NCBI RefSeq assembly: GCF_901687125.1
Contig: NZ_CABFJY010000011.1
Span: 62,001 to 126,000 of the forward strand
Direction of reading: 5' to 3'
Origin: Actinobacillus vicugnae
GTDB taxonomy: Bacteria > Pseudomonadota > Gammaproteobacteria > Enterobacterales > Pasteurellaceae
DNA length: 64,000 nt
The translations under genes were made by a program, and so were the position numbers. The notes below the pieces were generated by a model. It worked only from the letters and a program-made list of their open reading frames with translations, searched no databases and had not been told where the DNA came from. Positions 30,482-40,878 of the stretch are shown piece by piece (position 1 is the stretch's first letter; every line of letters begins with the position of its first letter).

Positions 30482-32077
30482 ATGCAAGCTATTCAAATCA
30501 CCCAAACGATTTATACTGATTTACTGATTGTCGGCTCAGGTATCGCTGGGCTTGCGGCGACAATTGAGGCAGAACGGCTCGGGCTAAAAAACGCCTTAAT
30601 CAGTAAATCCACTATCGGTTCTGGCGCAAGTTTTTTTCCACTAAAAGCGACACTTGGCATTCAGGTTACTGGTGCAAATGACTCAGAATATTTCCAACAA
30701 GATATTGAACGTGTCAGTAAAGGCAGAACTCAGCCGAAAGTGGTGAAAGCCTATATTGAAGATTCCCCTCAGGCGATCGAATTGTTAGAGAAAATCGGTT
30801 TTAACCCGTGGAAGCGGAATGATAACCGCCCTGCTTGTTTCGCCCAATACCCTCGCCCTATCTACCTGATCGACAATTGGCGAGAAGTAGCGCAACGAGC
30901 AAAGCAAATTATTTATGCGCAATCAACTAACGTATACGAACACGCAACGTTGTTACACATTGTGACAGAACAAAATCAGGTACAAGGAGCAGTTTTTAGT
31001 CTGAATACAAGCGGTCAAATTTACTATATCTTTTGCAAAACGACACAAATTATATTAGCCACAGGAGGCATTGCAGGTTTATATAAAGACAATCTTTACC
31101 CTACAGAAATTATCGGCTCAGCTCATGCAATCGCACATCAAGCTGGCGCTAAATTGGTTAATCTTGCTTTTATTCAATTTATTCCGTCTTTCGTTAAACC
31201 CAAATACAAAGTGCTATTCGGTGAACATACGCTGAAATACGTCACTAAAATTACTGATGAAAATGGGCAGGATCTATTTACGCACCTTACTCCAAACCAA
31301 TTTCAACAAATGATGCTAGCCCGTAGCCATTATGCCCCGTTTAGTACAGATTTTGATTGTGTCGAATTTGACTTAGTGATGATGAAACATTTATTAGCTA
31401 ACCCACAACAAAAAGGCATTTATTTGCACTATAGCCCCGAACTTTATCAAGACCAACAAGAGTTTTATACGGTTTATCTCCATTGGTTACGTCAAGAAAT
31501 AGGGATAGATTTGCTCAAAGAGAAAATTGCGATTGCACCATTTGCGCACAGCTGTAACGGCGGTATTGAGATTGATGAATATGGGGAATCTTGTGTAGAA
31601 GGGTTATTTGCGATTGGCGAAATCGCCCATTGTATTGAAGGAGCAAACCGCTTAGGCGGCAATTCTGTCGGTGGTGGGTTGGTGTTTGCCAAACGGGCGG
31701 TAGCACAAGCGGTCGAAAATTTGCAAAAAATTGCTAAAATTCAACCGCTTGCAAGTACTGAAAAGTATCGCTTACAGGCTGAAAAGGCGCTTAATCAATT
31801 AGCCAATCCCAATGGAGATGATTCACTGTTTGCAAGTGAAGTTCTTCAACAACTTCGTAGCCAAATGACACGCTTTGCCAATATCTACCGTACTAAAGCA
31901 AACTTAAATTTATTGCTAAACCAATTGTACCAGCTCGAAAAACATTTTAATCCTCTTGCCCACCATCAGCAACAGGGTATCGAAATCTTTTATGCGTTGA
32001 AAAGCGCACAATTGGTAGTGGCACAAATGCTAAACGAACCGAAAAGTTTAGGTGCACATTACTTAACCGATGAATAA
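30482..32077 (+). CDS. FAD-dependent oxidoreductase, NadB/FrdA-like flavoprotein
   Basis: A 531-residue cytoplasmic flavoprotein of the fumarate reductase/aspartate oxidase superfamily. The FAD Rossmann motif is LLIVGSGIAGLAATIEAE at residues 15-32. The second FAD block, GLFAIGEIAHCIEGANRLGGNS, lies near residues 375-395. There is no signal peptide, heme or ferredoxin domain. It is not a clear NadB: nadA and nadC are absent nearby and the gene follows an ABC importer. I infer action on the imported compound, but the reaction is unknown. Two USS lie inside the gene. The RBS is weak. Confidence 0.8.
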   Translation: MQAIQITQTIYTDLLIVGSGIAGLAATIEAERLGLKNALISKSTIGSGASFFPLKATLGIQVTGANDSEYFQQDIERVSKGRTQPKVVKAYIEDSPQAIELLEKIGFNPWKRNDNRPACFAQYPRPIYLIDNWREVAQRAKQIIYAQSTNVYEHATLLHIVTEQNQVQGAVFSLNTSGQIYYIFCKTTQIILATGGIAGLYKDNLYPTEIIGSAHAIAHQAGAKLVNLAFIQFIPSFVKPKYKVLFGEHTLKYVTKITDENGQDLFTHLTPNQFQQMMLARSHYAPFSTDFDCVEFDLVMMKHLLANPQQKGIYLHYSPELYQDQQEFYTVYLHWLRQEIGIDLLKEKIAIAPFAHSCNGGIEIDEYGESCVEGLFAIGEIAHCIEGANRLGGNSVGGGLVFAKRAVAQAVENLQKIAKIQPLASTEKYRLQAEKALNQLANPNGDDSLFASEVLQQLRSQMTRFANIYRTKANLNLLLNQLYQLEKHFNPLAHHQQQGIEIFYALKSAQLVVAQMLNEPKSLGAHYLTDE

Positions 32078-32082
32078 AAAAC

Positions 32083-32112
32083 AAAAGGCAAAATAATCAT
32101 CTTGCCTTTTTA
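32083..32112. terminator. bidirectional terminator
   Basis: AAAAGGCAA (32083-32091) pairs with TTGCCTTTT (32102-32110). The flavoprotein gene and the convergent methyltransferase gene both end beside it. Confidence 0.75.
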
Positions 32113-32129
32113 AACAATTGCCAAAGTGG

Positions 32130-33278
32130 CTATTTACCCCAAACTTCTTCGCTGATTTCACGAATAAAGTCAAGTTTTGCCCATTGCTGTTCTTCCGTCA
32201 GGATATTCCCTTCTTCGGTTGAAGCAAAACCACACTGCGGGCTTAAACAAAGCTGGTTAATATCAACATATTGGGTTGCCTCTTTAATGCGAGCAATGAT
32301 TTCATCACGATTTTCAAGCTCACCACTTTTTGAGGTCACTAAGCCTAACACTACTTGTTGATCTTTAATAAAGCGCAACGGTTTAAAATCCCCCGAGCGA
32401 TCCGAGTCGTATTCTAAGAAGAAACCATCTACACGACAGCTAGCAAATAGCGTTTCTGCCACAGGCTCATAACCACCTGCCGAGAACCAAGTTGAACGGA
32501 AGTTACCACGGCAAATATGCATCGTAAGCGCGATATCGTCCGCTGGTTTTGCATCCACAATTTTATTTAACATATATACGTAATCTTTTGCAATTTGGTC
32601 TAAGTCTAAACCTCGTGCTTTATAAGTTTCACGTTTGTCCTCTGCACAAAATTCGCCCCAACTAGTATCATCTAACTGTAAATTGCGACATCCTAGTTTA
32701 TAAAATACGTTCATCGCTTTGATATATGCATCAGCAATATCATCTAATAATAGTTGATTGTTATTTTCATAACGTGCAATTGGTTGATAATCTTCCGCTC
32801 GTACATTGGTGATTAAATGCAACATTGAAGGCGATGGAATCGTAAATTTCACTTCTGTTTCACCCGCCATTTGTTGTAATGAACGGAAATGTTCTACAAA
32901 CGGATGCGATTCTGAAAAATCTACTTTATCGACAATCTTGATCGTTTTTGGACGTACGCTATGGTGTTTAAATTGTACGGAAAACTTCTCTGCGTCCACT
33001 TCCTGAATACCGTCTAATGCGGCTAAAAAATCCATATGCCAAAAAGTACGGCGAAATTCACCATCAGTAACGGCATGCAAACCGACCGCTTTTTGCTGTT
33101 CAACTAATTTCGCAATTTCAGCATCTTCTACTTGCGTTAAATCGGCACATGAAATATCACCACATGAGCATTGTTGGCGTGCCTGTTTTATTGGAGCTGT
33201 TCGTAAAAAACTACCAACAATATCAAAACGATAAGGCGCTGAAGTACGTTGTGTTGCATTTGGGAATAATTGAGACAT
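32130..33278 (-). CDS. MetE C-terminal-like methionine synthase family protein (YxjG type)
   Basis: A 382-residue protein of the cobalamin-independent methionine synthase superfamily that has only the C-terminal catalytic barrel, like Bacillus YxjG/YxjH. Zinc-site residues are visible: His and Cys in TMHICRGNF, Glu in FFLEYDSDR, and Cys in SPQCGFAS. Members transfer a methyl group to homocysteine; the donor may differ from the MetE polyglutamyl folate. It is a single gene with no visible riboswitch upstream. Confidence 0.85.
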   Translation of the reverse strand: MSQLFPNATQRTSAPYRFDIVGSFLRTAPIKQARQQCSCGDISCADLTQVEDAEIAKLVEQQKAVGLHAVTDGEFRRTFWHMDFLAALDGIQEVDAEKFSVQFKHHSVRPKTIKIVDKVDFSESHPFVEHFRSLQQMAGETEVKFTIPSPSMLHLITNVRAEDYQPIARYENNNQLLLDDIADAYIKAMNVFYKLGCRNLQLDDTSWGEFCAEDKRETYKARGLDLDQIAKDYVYMLNKIVDAKPADDIALTMHICRGNFRSTWFSAGGYEPVAETLFASCRVDGFFLEYDSDRSGDFKPLRFIKDQQVVLGLVTSKSGELENRDEIIARIKEATQYVDINQLCLSPQCGFASTEEGNILTEEQQWAKLDFIREISEEVWGK

Positions 33279-33469
33279 TATGTTTCCTTTTTATTAAAAA
33301 TTTAAAATATTGTTATAGATTCTAACAAATTTAGTTAATAGATAAATGTGAAAAATTCTAAATGGATCATGAATTTTATTCATTTTCAAAATAGTCATAA
33401 AGAAATAAAAGCATACCGTCAATTACAAAACAGTATTGATTTGACATAAAAAAACACTAAAACAAAACC

Positions 33470-33493
33470 ACTTAATGATAATCATTATCAATT
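33470..33493 (+). promoter_or_regulatory. Fur box
   Basis: AATGATAATCATTATCAATT matches most of the 19-base Fur consensus GATAATGATAATCATTATC. It overlaps the probable promoter (TTGACA near 33440) 14 bases upstream of the broken receptor gene, so the locus was iron-regulated. Confidence 0.8.
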
Positions 33494-33505
33494 AATGAAG
33501 GCACA

Positions 33506-34595
33506 ATGAAAAAATCATCCTCTCAAATCAATACTACTATTTTCCTCTCAATGATATCTAGCACTCAGTTTACTTATGCTAGTCATGACTCCACGATAGC
33601 CTTAGAGACGATTCAAGTTACTGAACATACTCATGAAAAAGATCAAACTGTTTCAGACCTACGACAACATTACTAATAGAGTTAAACCTACGCTAGAGCA
33701 GTGGAAAGCTATGTTAAAAGGCGAACGAAAAGATCATGCTTGGGCTCCTTCTTTTGGCGCGACTATTTTTTTAACCGATTATATTCGCCTTTACGCTCGC
33801 TATAATGAAACTAAACGTATGCCAAGCATCTTTGAAGATACATTAGGTTACTCCACTTCAGCATTTTCTCCGCTTTATCTGCGCAAACCAGAACACAGTA
33901 AAAACATTGAAGTAGGCTATATTCACGATTTAACTGGCTTTTTCCCCAAATTACATCGTGCGGATATTCGTTTAAACTATTTTTATAACACAACTCGTAA
34001 TATTTTTGATCGTAACCAATTTTATGAAATGCAACAATTTGATAAGCGGGTACTTTCTGGCTTAGAGTTACAAGCCCGTTATGATCAAGGGAATTTCTTT
34101 GCTGATCTTGGCGTAAGTTATCAACTAAAAAATAAATTTTGTGATAAATCATCATCCTTATTAGATACTTCTATCGCAAAATTAAATAAAAAAACGTGGA
34201 CATTAGAAAAATATCCAGAATGCGTTAATGCAGGCAATGCCAATGGTTATTTACAAAATGTTGGATTACCTAAATATTCCATTACTTCCAATATCGGTTT
34301 TCGTCTTTTTGATGGTAAATTAGAACTAGGTTCTCGTTGGCTGTACCACACTCGAGTGAAGCACACAAGAGCTCGCTCACTACGCAAGGCAGACTTTGCT
34401 AAAGATGATAATGTATTCCGCTGACAGCCTGTTTTAGTGGTAGATGCCTATGCTAACTATAGGGTAAATGACTATATCACCCTAGATTTAGCTAGTACAA
34501 ACTTAACGGATCGTTATTATTTAGACCCACTTTCTCGCTCTGCACTACCAGCACCCGGTAGAACAATTAAATTTGGGGTTACTGCTATATTTTAA
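33506..34595 (+). pseudogene. TonB-dependent receptor, internally deleted and interrupted
   Basis: The start is intact: ATG at 33506 gives a signal peptide and a mature N-terminus with a TonB-box-like LETIQVTE, but the frame stops at 33674. Sequence resumes in another frame from about 33660 with outer-barrel strands (FLTDYIRLYARYNETKRMPSIFEDTLG). It is interrupted by an in-frame TGA at 34422-34424, then continues in frame to the receptor C-terminus (DRYYLDPLSRS, PGRTIKFGVTAIF) at 34595. The plug and first half of the barrel, several hundred codons, are gone. The strand motifs resemble heme/hemoglobin receptors. Not functional as a receptor. Confidence 0.88.
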
Positions 34596-34605
34596 ATGAT
34601 AATGA

Positions 34606-34887
34606 AGTTGGCGCGCTGGTGTCTCAAAAACCTTTTCTTCTGGTATAGAACTGAATTTAATAACTTCATTCCGCCAAACTCATTATCAAAAATATAGCCC
34701 GTTGCTTAACGAAAAACGTAAAGACAATACACAAAATCACATGCTCACAACAAAATTAGTACCATGGCAATTTAGCGGAATAACACCTGCGATTCACTAC
34801 ACTTACACTAAACAAGTGAGTAATGTAGATTGGCTTTATAGCTATAAAAACCATGAATTTAGTATTAAGTTTGAAAAAATCTTTTAA
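34606..34887 (+). pseudogene. Slam (surface lipoprotein assembly modulator) C-terminal barrel remnant
   Basis: Directly after the receptor stop, an open frame without a start reads WRAGVSKTFSSGIELNL, then LVPWQFSGITPAIHYTYTK and ends FSIKFEKIF. These match the last strands of the DUF560/Slam barrel (FxGITPRLxYxYxKxxSN...YxK...). About 93 codons of a protein normally near 480 remain. Slam proteins export lipoproteins or hemophores and often sit beside TonB receptors, as here. The N-terminal TPR part is missing. Confidence 0.7.
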
Positions 34888-35258
34888 CGTTTGTTAACTT
34901 TCATAGCATTCAATTGTTAACATTCTTCTCTAGCGCAAATTGGTTTACATATGCGCTATATAACTAATGGATATAAAAAAACCAAAATTTTAATATTTGA
35001 CCAAACTAAGTAACCAGAAATGTAATTTATAAACAAAACCTGACCGCTTGCATAAATATTGAATTAGATTTAATTATCAACAAATTTAAAAGAATCAGAA
35101 TTATTCACTAATTAATCTAAAATTAGCTAATTAATAATCTAAATTCATGTGATTTTTTAGTTAGATCACAAAATTGACATTTTTGACTTGCCTCTTATCA
35201 CTGAAAGACTATGATCTCCCCCAATTTTATAAATCTAACTTTTAAATAGGAGAGTTTT
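34888..35258. other. AT-rich gap upstream of sdaC with likely promoter
   Basis: A 371-base stretch without a gene. It contains a USS (TGACCGCTTG at 35041), a TTAGATCACA half-site like CRP near 35162-35171, and a possible promoter TTGCCT-16-TATGAT near 35188-35215. The rest shows no clear structure. Control of sdaC by CRP is plausible but only a half-site is visible. Confidence 0.4.
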
Positions 35259-36485
35259 ATGGCAACGCCATCTCATCGTTTTTCTCTCACTTGGGTACTG
35301 AATCTTTTTGGTACAGCGGTTGGTGCGGGAGTTTTGTTTTTACCTATTAATGCGGGTATGAGCGGTTTTTATCCATTAATTGTGATGACATTACTCGTAG
35401 GGCCGATGACTTATTTAGCACATCGTGGACTAGCACGATTTGTATTATCTTCGAATAAACCTGGTAGCGACATTACTAATGTTGTGCGCGAACACTTCGG
35501 CGAAAAGGCAGGTAAATGTATTACGCTGCTCTACTTTTTTGCGATTTTTCCGATTCTATTAATTTATGGCGTAGGGATTACCAATACGGTAAGTTCATTT
35601 ATTGAAAACCAATTACAGATGACTGTTCCACCTCGTGTAATACTGTCTGGCGTGCTAATTGCAACGATGATTAGCGTGATGTTACTCAGTGAACAAGTAA
35701 TGCTAAAAATTACGACATATTTAGTCTATCCGTTAGTGCTGATTTTATTTGGTTTATCTATTTATTTGATTCCAGAATGGAATGGCACCGCTTTACTGCA
35801 AATGCCTAGCACTGGCAATTTTTTAACAACGCTGTGGCTCACGATCCCTGTGCTAGTTTTTGCTTTTAACCATTCTCCTGCTATTTCGTGTTTTGCTCTT
35901 TCACAGCAAAAACATTATCAAGACCCACATAAAACGGAAGTAGAATCAAGTAAAGTATTACGTTCAACCGCAATGATCTTAGTGTTATTTGTCATGTTCT
36001 TTGTATTCAGTTGTGTGCTAACACTCACACCTGAGGAACTTGCACAAGCGAAAGTACAAAATATTTCGATTTTGTCATATCTCGCCAATAAATTTGATAA
36101 TCCGATTATTTCTTATTTTGGTCCGTTTGTTGCATTCTTAGCGATTGGCAGTTCTTTCTTCGGACACTATTTAGGCGCTCGTGAAGGTTTAGAAGGATTA
36201 GTAAATCAGTTACGTGATAAGCCGATTGAATCAGCTAAATTCAAAAAAATTACTGCGGTGGTATTCTTTATTACACTATGGAGTGTTGCCACAATCAACC
36301 CAAGTATTCTTGGCTTTATTGAACGTTTAGGCGGCCCAATTATTGCAATGATTTTATTTATCATGCCTGTTTACGCAATTTATACTGTGCCTGCATTAGC
36401 AAAATATAAAGGTAGTTTTAGTAATATTTTTGTTGCATTTATGGGAACCATCGCTATTTCAGCGATAGTGTACGGATTACTATGA
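35259..36485 (+). CDS. sdaC: serine/threonine transporter of the HAAAP family
   Basis: A 408-residue inner-membrane proton symporter with about 11 helices. The N-terminal signature [17 protein letters not shown] is typical of SdaC/TdcC. The RBS AGGAG lies 7 bases before the ATG. L-serine dehydratase follows, as in E. coli sdaCB, so serine uptake is the most likely role. A hairpin separates it from sdaA. Confidence 0.92.
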   Translation: MATPSHRFSLTWVLNLFGTAVGAGVLFLPINAGMSGFYPLIVMTLLVGPMTYLAHRGLARFVLSSNKPGSDITNVVREHFGEKAGKCITLLYFFAIFPILLIYGVGITNTVSSFIENQLQMTVPPRVILSGVLIATMISVMLLSEQVMLKITTYLVYPLVLILFGLSIYLIPEWNGTALLQMPSTGNFLTTLWLTIPVLVFAFNHSPAISCFALSQQKHYQDPHKTEVESSKVLRSTAMILVLFVMFFVFSCVLTLTPEELAQAKVQNISILSYLANKFDNPIISYFGPFVAFLAIGSSFFGHYLGAREGLEGLVNQLRDKPIESAKFKKITAVVFFITLWSVATINPSILGFIERLGGPIIAMILFIMPVYAIYTVPALAKYKGSFSNIFVAFMGTIAISAIVYGLL

Positions 36486-36491
36486 TCTCTG

Positions 36492-36497
36492 TATAAT
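36492..36497 (+). promoter_or_regulatory. possible -10 element for sdaA
   Basis: A perfect TATAAT lies immediately after the sdaC stop and before the hairpin. No strong -35 is seen. If used, transcription would begin near 36504 and read the hairpin as part of the sdaA leader. Confidence 0.35.
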
Positions 36498-36514
36498 CCG
36501 CCCTCTATACTAAG

Positions 36515-36557
36515 ACAACAAACCTCAAATGCTTGGGGTTTGTTGTTTCCTTTTTTA
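36515..36557 (+). terminator. terminator or attenuator between sdaC and sdaA
   Basis: ACAACAAACCTC (36515-36526) pairs with GGGGTTTGTTGT (36535-36546) over 12 bp with one wobble and is followed by TTCCTTTTTT. It ends just 22 bases before the sdaA start codon. Confidence 0.75.
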
Positions 36558-36578
36558 AACGTTGTGCTGTTGAATTTT

Positions 36579-37958
36579 ATGATTAGTGTATTTGATATTT
36601 TTAAAGTGGGGATTGGGCCTTCTAGCTCTCATACTGTTGGGCCGATGAAAGCCGCTAAGCAATTTATTGATGAATTAATTAATTGCAAACTTTTAAGTAA
36701 AACTGACCGCTTGCAAGCCGATATTTATGGCTCACTAGCCCTAACAGGTCGAGGACATAGTACCGATATTGCAGTAGTTATAGGCTTAATGGGCTATCTA
36801 CCTGATAACGTTGATATTGAACGTATTGATAGTGTAATTGACCAAGTTAAACAAGAACATAAATTAGTCGTAGCGGAAGCTCAACCTGAAATAGCAAAAA
36901 CAATTAGTTTTGATTTCTACAAAGATATGCCTTTTCATTATGATTTTTTACCTCGCCATGAAAACGGTATGATCCTAAAAGCCTTTGAAGGTGAAAATCT
37001 GTTATTCGAAAAAACGTTCTATTCTATCGGTGGTGGTTTTATTGTCGACGATGAAAATTTTGGTAACCAAACAGATAGCACATTATCAGTTCCGTTCCCT
37101 TATAAAAATGCTGAAGACTTACTCAAACACTGTAAAGAACAAGGTTTACCACTTTCAAGTTTAGTCTGGAAAAATGAAATGGCACTCCGTCCAAAACATG
37201 AGATTTCAGATTATCTAGCCAAAATTTGGAAAACCATGGAAGCCTGTATCCAGCATGGTTTACATACCGAAGGCTTATTACCAGGTCCGCTAAAAGTGGT
37301 TCGCCGTGCGCCTGCGCTACGTAGAACATTAGAAGCAACGAGTAAGTTTAATACTGATCCAATGCAAATTATTGATTGGGTAAATATGTTTGCCCTTGCG
37401 GTGAATGAAGAAAATGCAGCAGGTGGACGTGTAGTAACCGCACCGACCAATGGTGCTTGTGGCATTGTTCCAGCAGTATTAGCGTATTATCAGCAATTTA
37501 TTGCACCATTAAATCAAGAAACCATTGAGCGTTATTTATTAGCTTGTAGTGTAGTTGGTACACTTTATAAAATGAATGCATCAATTTCTGGTGCTGAAGT
37601 AGGCTGTCAAGGTGAAGTGGGTGTTGCTTGTTCAATGGCAGCGGCGGGTTTAACTGAAATTATGGGAGGAAGCCCTGATCAAGTTTGTATCGCAGCCGAA
37701 ATTGCAATGGAACATAATCTTGGCTTAACTTGCGATCCTGTTGGAGGTCAAGTTCAAGTGCCTTGTATTGAACGTAATGCGATTGCTTCGGTAAAAGCAA
37801 TTAATGCAAGCCGAATGGCTTTACGTCTCACTTCGCAACCACGCGTTACTTTAGACAAAGTAATAGAAACTATGTATGAAACGGGTAAAGATATGAATGC
37901 CAAATATCGTGAAACCTCAACAGGTGGTTTAGCAATTAAAATTTTACCTTGTGATTAA
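36579..37958 (+). CDS. sdaA: L-serine dehydratase (single-chain, Fe-S)
   Basis: A 459-residue enzyme that deaminates L-serine to pyruvate and ammonia using a [4Fe-4S] cluster. The N-terminal motif is GIGPSSSHTVGPMKAAK. Cluster-type cysteines occur in GCQGEVGVACSMAAAGL, and a third in CDPVGGQVQVPCIER. The C-terminal block TSTGGLAIKI is present. I start at the ATG at 36579 (MISVFDIFKVGIG), since the upstream codons run through the terminator. No clear RBS. With sdaC it forms a serine catabolic pair. Confidence 0.93.
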   Translation: MISVFDIFKVGIGPSSSHTVGPMKAAKQFIDELINCKLLSKTDRLQADIYGSLALTGRGHSTDIAVVIGLMGYLPDNVDIERIDSVIDQVKQEHKLVVAEAQPEIAKTISFDFYKDMPFHYDFLPRHENGMILKAFEGENLLFEKTFYSIGGGFIVDDENFGNQTDSTLSVPFPYKNAEDLLKHCKEQGLPLSSLVWKNEMALRPKHEISDYLAKIWKTMEACIQHGLHTEGLLPGPLKVVRRAPALRRTLEATSKFNTDPMQIIDWVNMFALAVNEENAAGGRVVTAPTNGACGIVPAVLAYYQQFIAPLNQETIERYLLACSVVGTLYKMNASISGAEVGCQGEVGVACSMAAAGLTEIMGGSPDQVCIAAEIAMEHNLGLTCDPVGGQVQVPCIERNAIASVKAINASRMALRLTSQPRVTLDKVIETMYETGKDMNAKYRETSTGGLAIKILPCD

Positions 37959-37979
37959 TCAATAACCTGTCTAATCCAA

Positions 37980-38018
37980 TAAAAAGTGCTAGGCAAAAAA
38001 CCTAGCACTTTTATTCTT
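37980..38018. terminator. bidirectional terminator between sdaA and pckA
   Basis: AAAAGTGCTAGG (37982-37993) and CCTAGCACTTTT (38001-38012) pair perfectly over 12 bp with an A-rich loop. Convergent genes on both sides end nearby. Confidence 0.85.
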
Positions 38019-38042
38019 ACTAACAAACAGAAATTAACTTAT

Positions 38043-39653
38043 TTAAAGTTTTGGGCCTGCAGCGACTAATGCATTTCCTTCATCATTGGTGGTGTATTTT
38101 TCGAAGTTTTTCACAAAACGACTTGCTAAATCTTCTGCTTTAGCTTGCCATTGTGCTTTATCTGCATAAGTATCACGAGGATCTAAAATAGCTGGATCGA
38201 CACCAGGTAATGACTCTGGTATGGCTAAATCAAAAATTGGTAATTGATGTGTTGTCGCATTTTCAATTGAACCATCTAAAATAGCATCAATAATGCCACG
38301 AGTATCTTTAATAGAAATGCGTTTACCAGAACCATTCCACCCCGTATTCACTAAGTAAGCCTGAGAACCTGCCGCTTCCATACGTTTCACTAACACTTCT
38401 GCATATTTAGTTGGGTGCAGCGATAAGAATGCAGCACCAAAACATGCAGAGAATGTTGGCGTTGGCTCAGTAATACCTCGCTCTGTACCTGCTAATTTTG
38501 CAGTAAATCCAGACAAGAAATAATATTTCGTTTGTTCTGGCGTTAATTTAGATACTGGTGGTAATACACCAAAGGCATCCGCAGTTAGGAAAATCACTTT
38601 CTTCGCATGACCCGCTTTTGAAACAGGTTCCACAATATTATCAATATGATAAATTGGATAAGATACGCGGGTATTTTCTGTTTTGGATTTATCTGCAAAA
38701 TCAATCGAACCGTCTTCACGCACAACAACATTTTCTAATAGTGCATTACGACGAATTGCACGATAAATATCAGGTTCGTTTTCTTCTGAAAGATTGATAG
38801 TTTTCGCATAACAGCCACCTTCATAGTTGAACACGCCTTCGTCATCCCAACCATGTTCATCATCACCAATCAATTTACGTTTTGGGTCTGTTGAAAGTGT
38901 TGTTTTACCCGTACCAGATAAACCGAAGAAAATAGCAACATCACCTTCTTCACCCACATTTGCTGAACAGTGCATTGAAGCAATATCTTTAAACGGTAAG
39001 AGATAGTTCATCATTGAGAACATACCTTTCTTCATTTCTCCACCGTACCAAGTACCGCCAATTAATTGCACCGCTTCGGTTAAGTTAAATGCGACAAAGT
39101 TTTCTGAATTTAAACCTTGTTCTTTCCAATTTGGATTAGTGACTTTTGAACCGTTCATCACCACAAAATCAGGCACAAAGTTCTCTAATTCTTGTTCTGA
39201 AGGGCGAATAAACATATTTTTTACAAAGTGTGCCTGCCATGCCACTTCAGTGATAATACGCACTGCTAGACGGTGACGTGGACTTGCACCACAGAATGCA
39301 TCAATCACAAATAAACGTTTGTTTGATAGCTGATGCGTAACAAGTTCTTTTAAACTTTGCCATGTGGTTTGGCTCATTGGTTTATTGTCATTTTTAACTG
39401 CATCTGATGTCCACCAAACGTGATCTTTTGACGTTTCATCATAAACAATATATTTATCTTTTGGTGAGCGTCCTGTGAAAATCCCTGTATCTACTGCAAC
39501 AGCACCAGAATTGGTTAGTACACCTCGTTCAAAACCTTCTAACTCTGGCTTCATCTCCTCTTCAAATAATTGCTCATAACTAGGGTTACGTACAATTTCT
39601 TTTACGTTAGTAATACCTAGTTGTGCTAGTTCTTGTTCAATACGGCTTAACAT
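38043..39653 (-). CDS. pckA: phosphoenolpyruvate carboxykinase (ATP)
   Basis: A 536-residue enzyme that converts oxaloacetate to PEP (E. coli 540). The kinase P-loop is [11 protein letters not shown]. The PEPCK-specific [19 protein letters not shown] carries metal-binding Asp residues. In Pasteurellaceae it often runs in the CO2-fixing direction towards succinate. It is a single gene with a weak half-CRP site (TGTGATTTTAG on the minus strand near 39770). The assignment is firm; the regulation is speculative. Confidence 0.96.
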   Translation of the reverse strand: MLSRIEQELAQLGITNVKEIVRNPSYEQLFEEEMKPELEGFERGVLTNSGAVAVDTGIFTGRSPKDKYIVYDETSKDHVWWTSDAVKNDNKPMSQTTWQSLKELVTHQLSNKRLFVIDAFCGASPRHRLAVRIITEVAWQAHFVKNMFIRPSEQELENFVPDFVVMNGSKVTNPNWKEQGLNSENFVAFNLTEAVQLIGGTWYGGEMKKGMFSMMNYLLPFKDIASMHCSANVGEEGDVAIFFGLSGTGKTTLSTDPKRKLIGDDEHGWDDEGVFNYEGGCYAKTINLSEENEPDIYRAIRRNALLENVVVREDGSIDFADKSKTENTRVSYPIYHIDNIVEPVSKAGHAKKVIFLTADAFGVLPPVSKLTPEQTKYYFLSGFTAKLAGTERGITEPTPTFSACFGAAFLSLHPTKYAEVLVKRMEAAGSQAYLVNTGWNGSGKRISIKDTRGIIDAILDGSIENATTHQLPIFDLAIPESLPGVDPAILDPRDTYADKAQWQAKAEDLASRFVKNFEKYTTNDEGNALVAAGPKL

Positions 39654-39916
39654 AGAATCACCTCTTTATGATTGTAAAAGTTGAAAATTAATGACTGGAA
39701 GCATTCTAACTAATTAGGGGCATAAAAAATGTTAACTACTTCAAATTTTGAAGATTTGCTCTAAAATCACAGCGAGAATTTGAGTGAAATCAAATAAAAA
39801 TCCGACATTAATTCATTTTGAGTTAATGAACAGAATACAAGCGGTAAGATTTTTTTATTTTTTTGCAAAATAAGGTAGAATTTGTCTTTATTCCCTTAAC
39901 ATTCTAGAGAAATAGC

Positions 39917-40195
39917 ATGCGACTATTAATTATCCTTTTTGCCACGTTATTAATGTTCTTTCAATACAGCTTTTGGTTTGGCAAAAATGGCTGGAGCGAT
40001 TATCAAGATGCTCAAACAGCAGTAGAAACACTGACCAAAGAAAATGAACAGCTAATCGCTCGTAATAACTTAATTTCTGCAGAAATTCATGACCTTAAAA
40101 ATGGAGTGAATGCATTAGAAGAACGTGCTCGCTTAGAACGAGAAATGGTAAAAAGTAGCGAAACTTTCTATCGTATTGTCCCTCGCTCTCAATAA
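39917..40195 (+). CDS. ftsB: cell division protein FtsB
   Basis: A 92-residue bitopic protein of the divisome that forms FtsQBL. The N-terminal membrane helix is [18 protein letters not shown], followed by a coiled coil ([20 protein letters not shown]) and a short C-terminal part with [22 protein letters not shown] -10 candidate lies near 39883. It is followed 11 bases later by ispD, the usual gamma-proteobacterial order. Confidence 0.93.
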   Translation: MRLLIILFATLLMFFQYSFWFGKNGWSDYQDAQTAVETLTKENEQLIARNNLISAEIHDLKNGVNALEERARLEREMVKSSETFYRIVPRSQ

Positions 40196-40206
40196 GGAAT
40201 AAACTG

Positions 40207-40878
40207 ATGCGAAAAATTATTGCCGTCATTCCTGCTTCTGGTGTAGGAAGCCGAATGAATGCCCCTCTACCAAAACAATATCTTAAATTGCAAGGGAAAA
40301 CGATTTTAGAGCACACGCTAAACATTTTCCTTACACATCCTGATATTCAAAAGGTTGTTGTTGCAGTTTCTCCAACTGATCAACTCTACGCTGAACTTTC
40401 TGTGTTGAAGTCACCTAAAATTCAAATTGTATTTGGGGGCGAAACTCGAGCAGACTCGGTGTTTAATGCGTTAAAAGTGATTGATGAACAGGCTTGGGTT
40501 GTGGTGCATGATGCTGCAAGACCTTGCCTTAAGCGGTCAGATTTAGACAAACTTTTGCAAGTTGAAGATGAAAATGGTGCTATTCTTGCAACACCCGCCA
40601 TTGATACGATGAAACGTGCTTATGACAACAAAATTGCACATACTGAAGATCGTTCAACATTATGGCACGCACTTACCCCTCAATTTTTTCCCGTGGGCAA
40701 ATTAAAGCATGCAATAAGTTCTGCGTTACAAGCAGGGAAAACAATTACCGATGAAGCTTCAGCAATGGAAATAAATGGCTATAGCCCTTTATTAATTGCT
40801 GGGCGTAGCGATAATCTAAAAATTACTCGCCCTGAAGATTTAGCCTTAGCCGCATTTTATTTGGAGAATGAAAAATGA
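40207..40878 (+). CDS. ispD: 2-C-methyl-D-erythritol 4-phosphate cytidylyltransferase
   Basis: A 223-residue enzyme of the MEP isoprenoid pathway that makes CDP-methylerythritol. The nucleotide-binding N-terminus reads [19 protein letters not shown], with the conserved Arg and Lys. VHDAARPCL and [10 protein letters not shown] are conserved later. It overlaps ispF as ATGA, so the two enzymes are translationally coupled. Confidence 0.95.
   Translation: MRKIIAVIPASGVGSRMNAPLPKQYLKLQGKTILEHTLNIFLTHPDIQKVVVAVSPTDQLYAELSVLKSPKIQIVFGGETRADSVFNALKVIDEQAWVVVHDAARPCLKRSDLDKLLQVEDENGAILATPAIDTMKRAYDNKIAHTEDRSTLWHALTPQFFPVGKLKHAISSALQAGKTITDEASAMEINGYSPLLIAGRSDNLKITRPEDLALAAFYLENEK

Noticed and set aside
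33279-33505. SAM or cobalamin riboswitch upstream of the MetE-like gene
   Set aside because: I found no box-like conserved core or stem arrangement; only the Fur box for the opposite gene.
33811-34155. 114-codon minus-strand frame
   Set aside because: Antisense to the receptor pseudogene, whose barrel strands are clearly recognisable on the plus strand.
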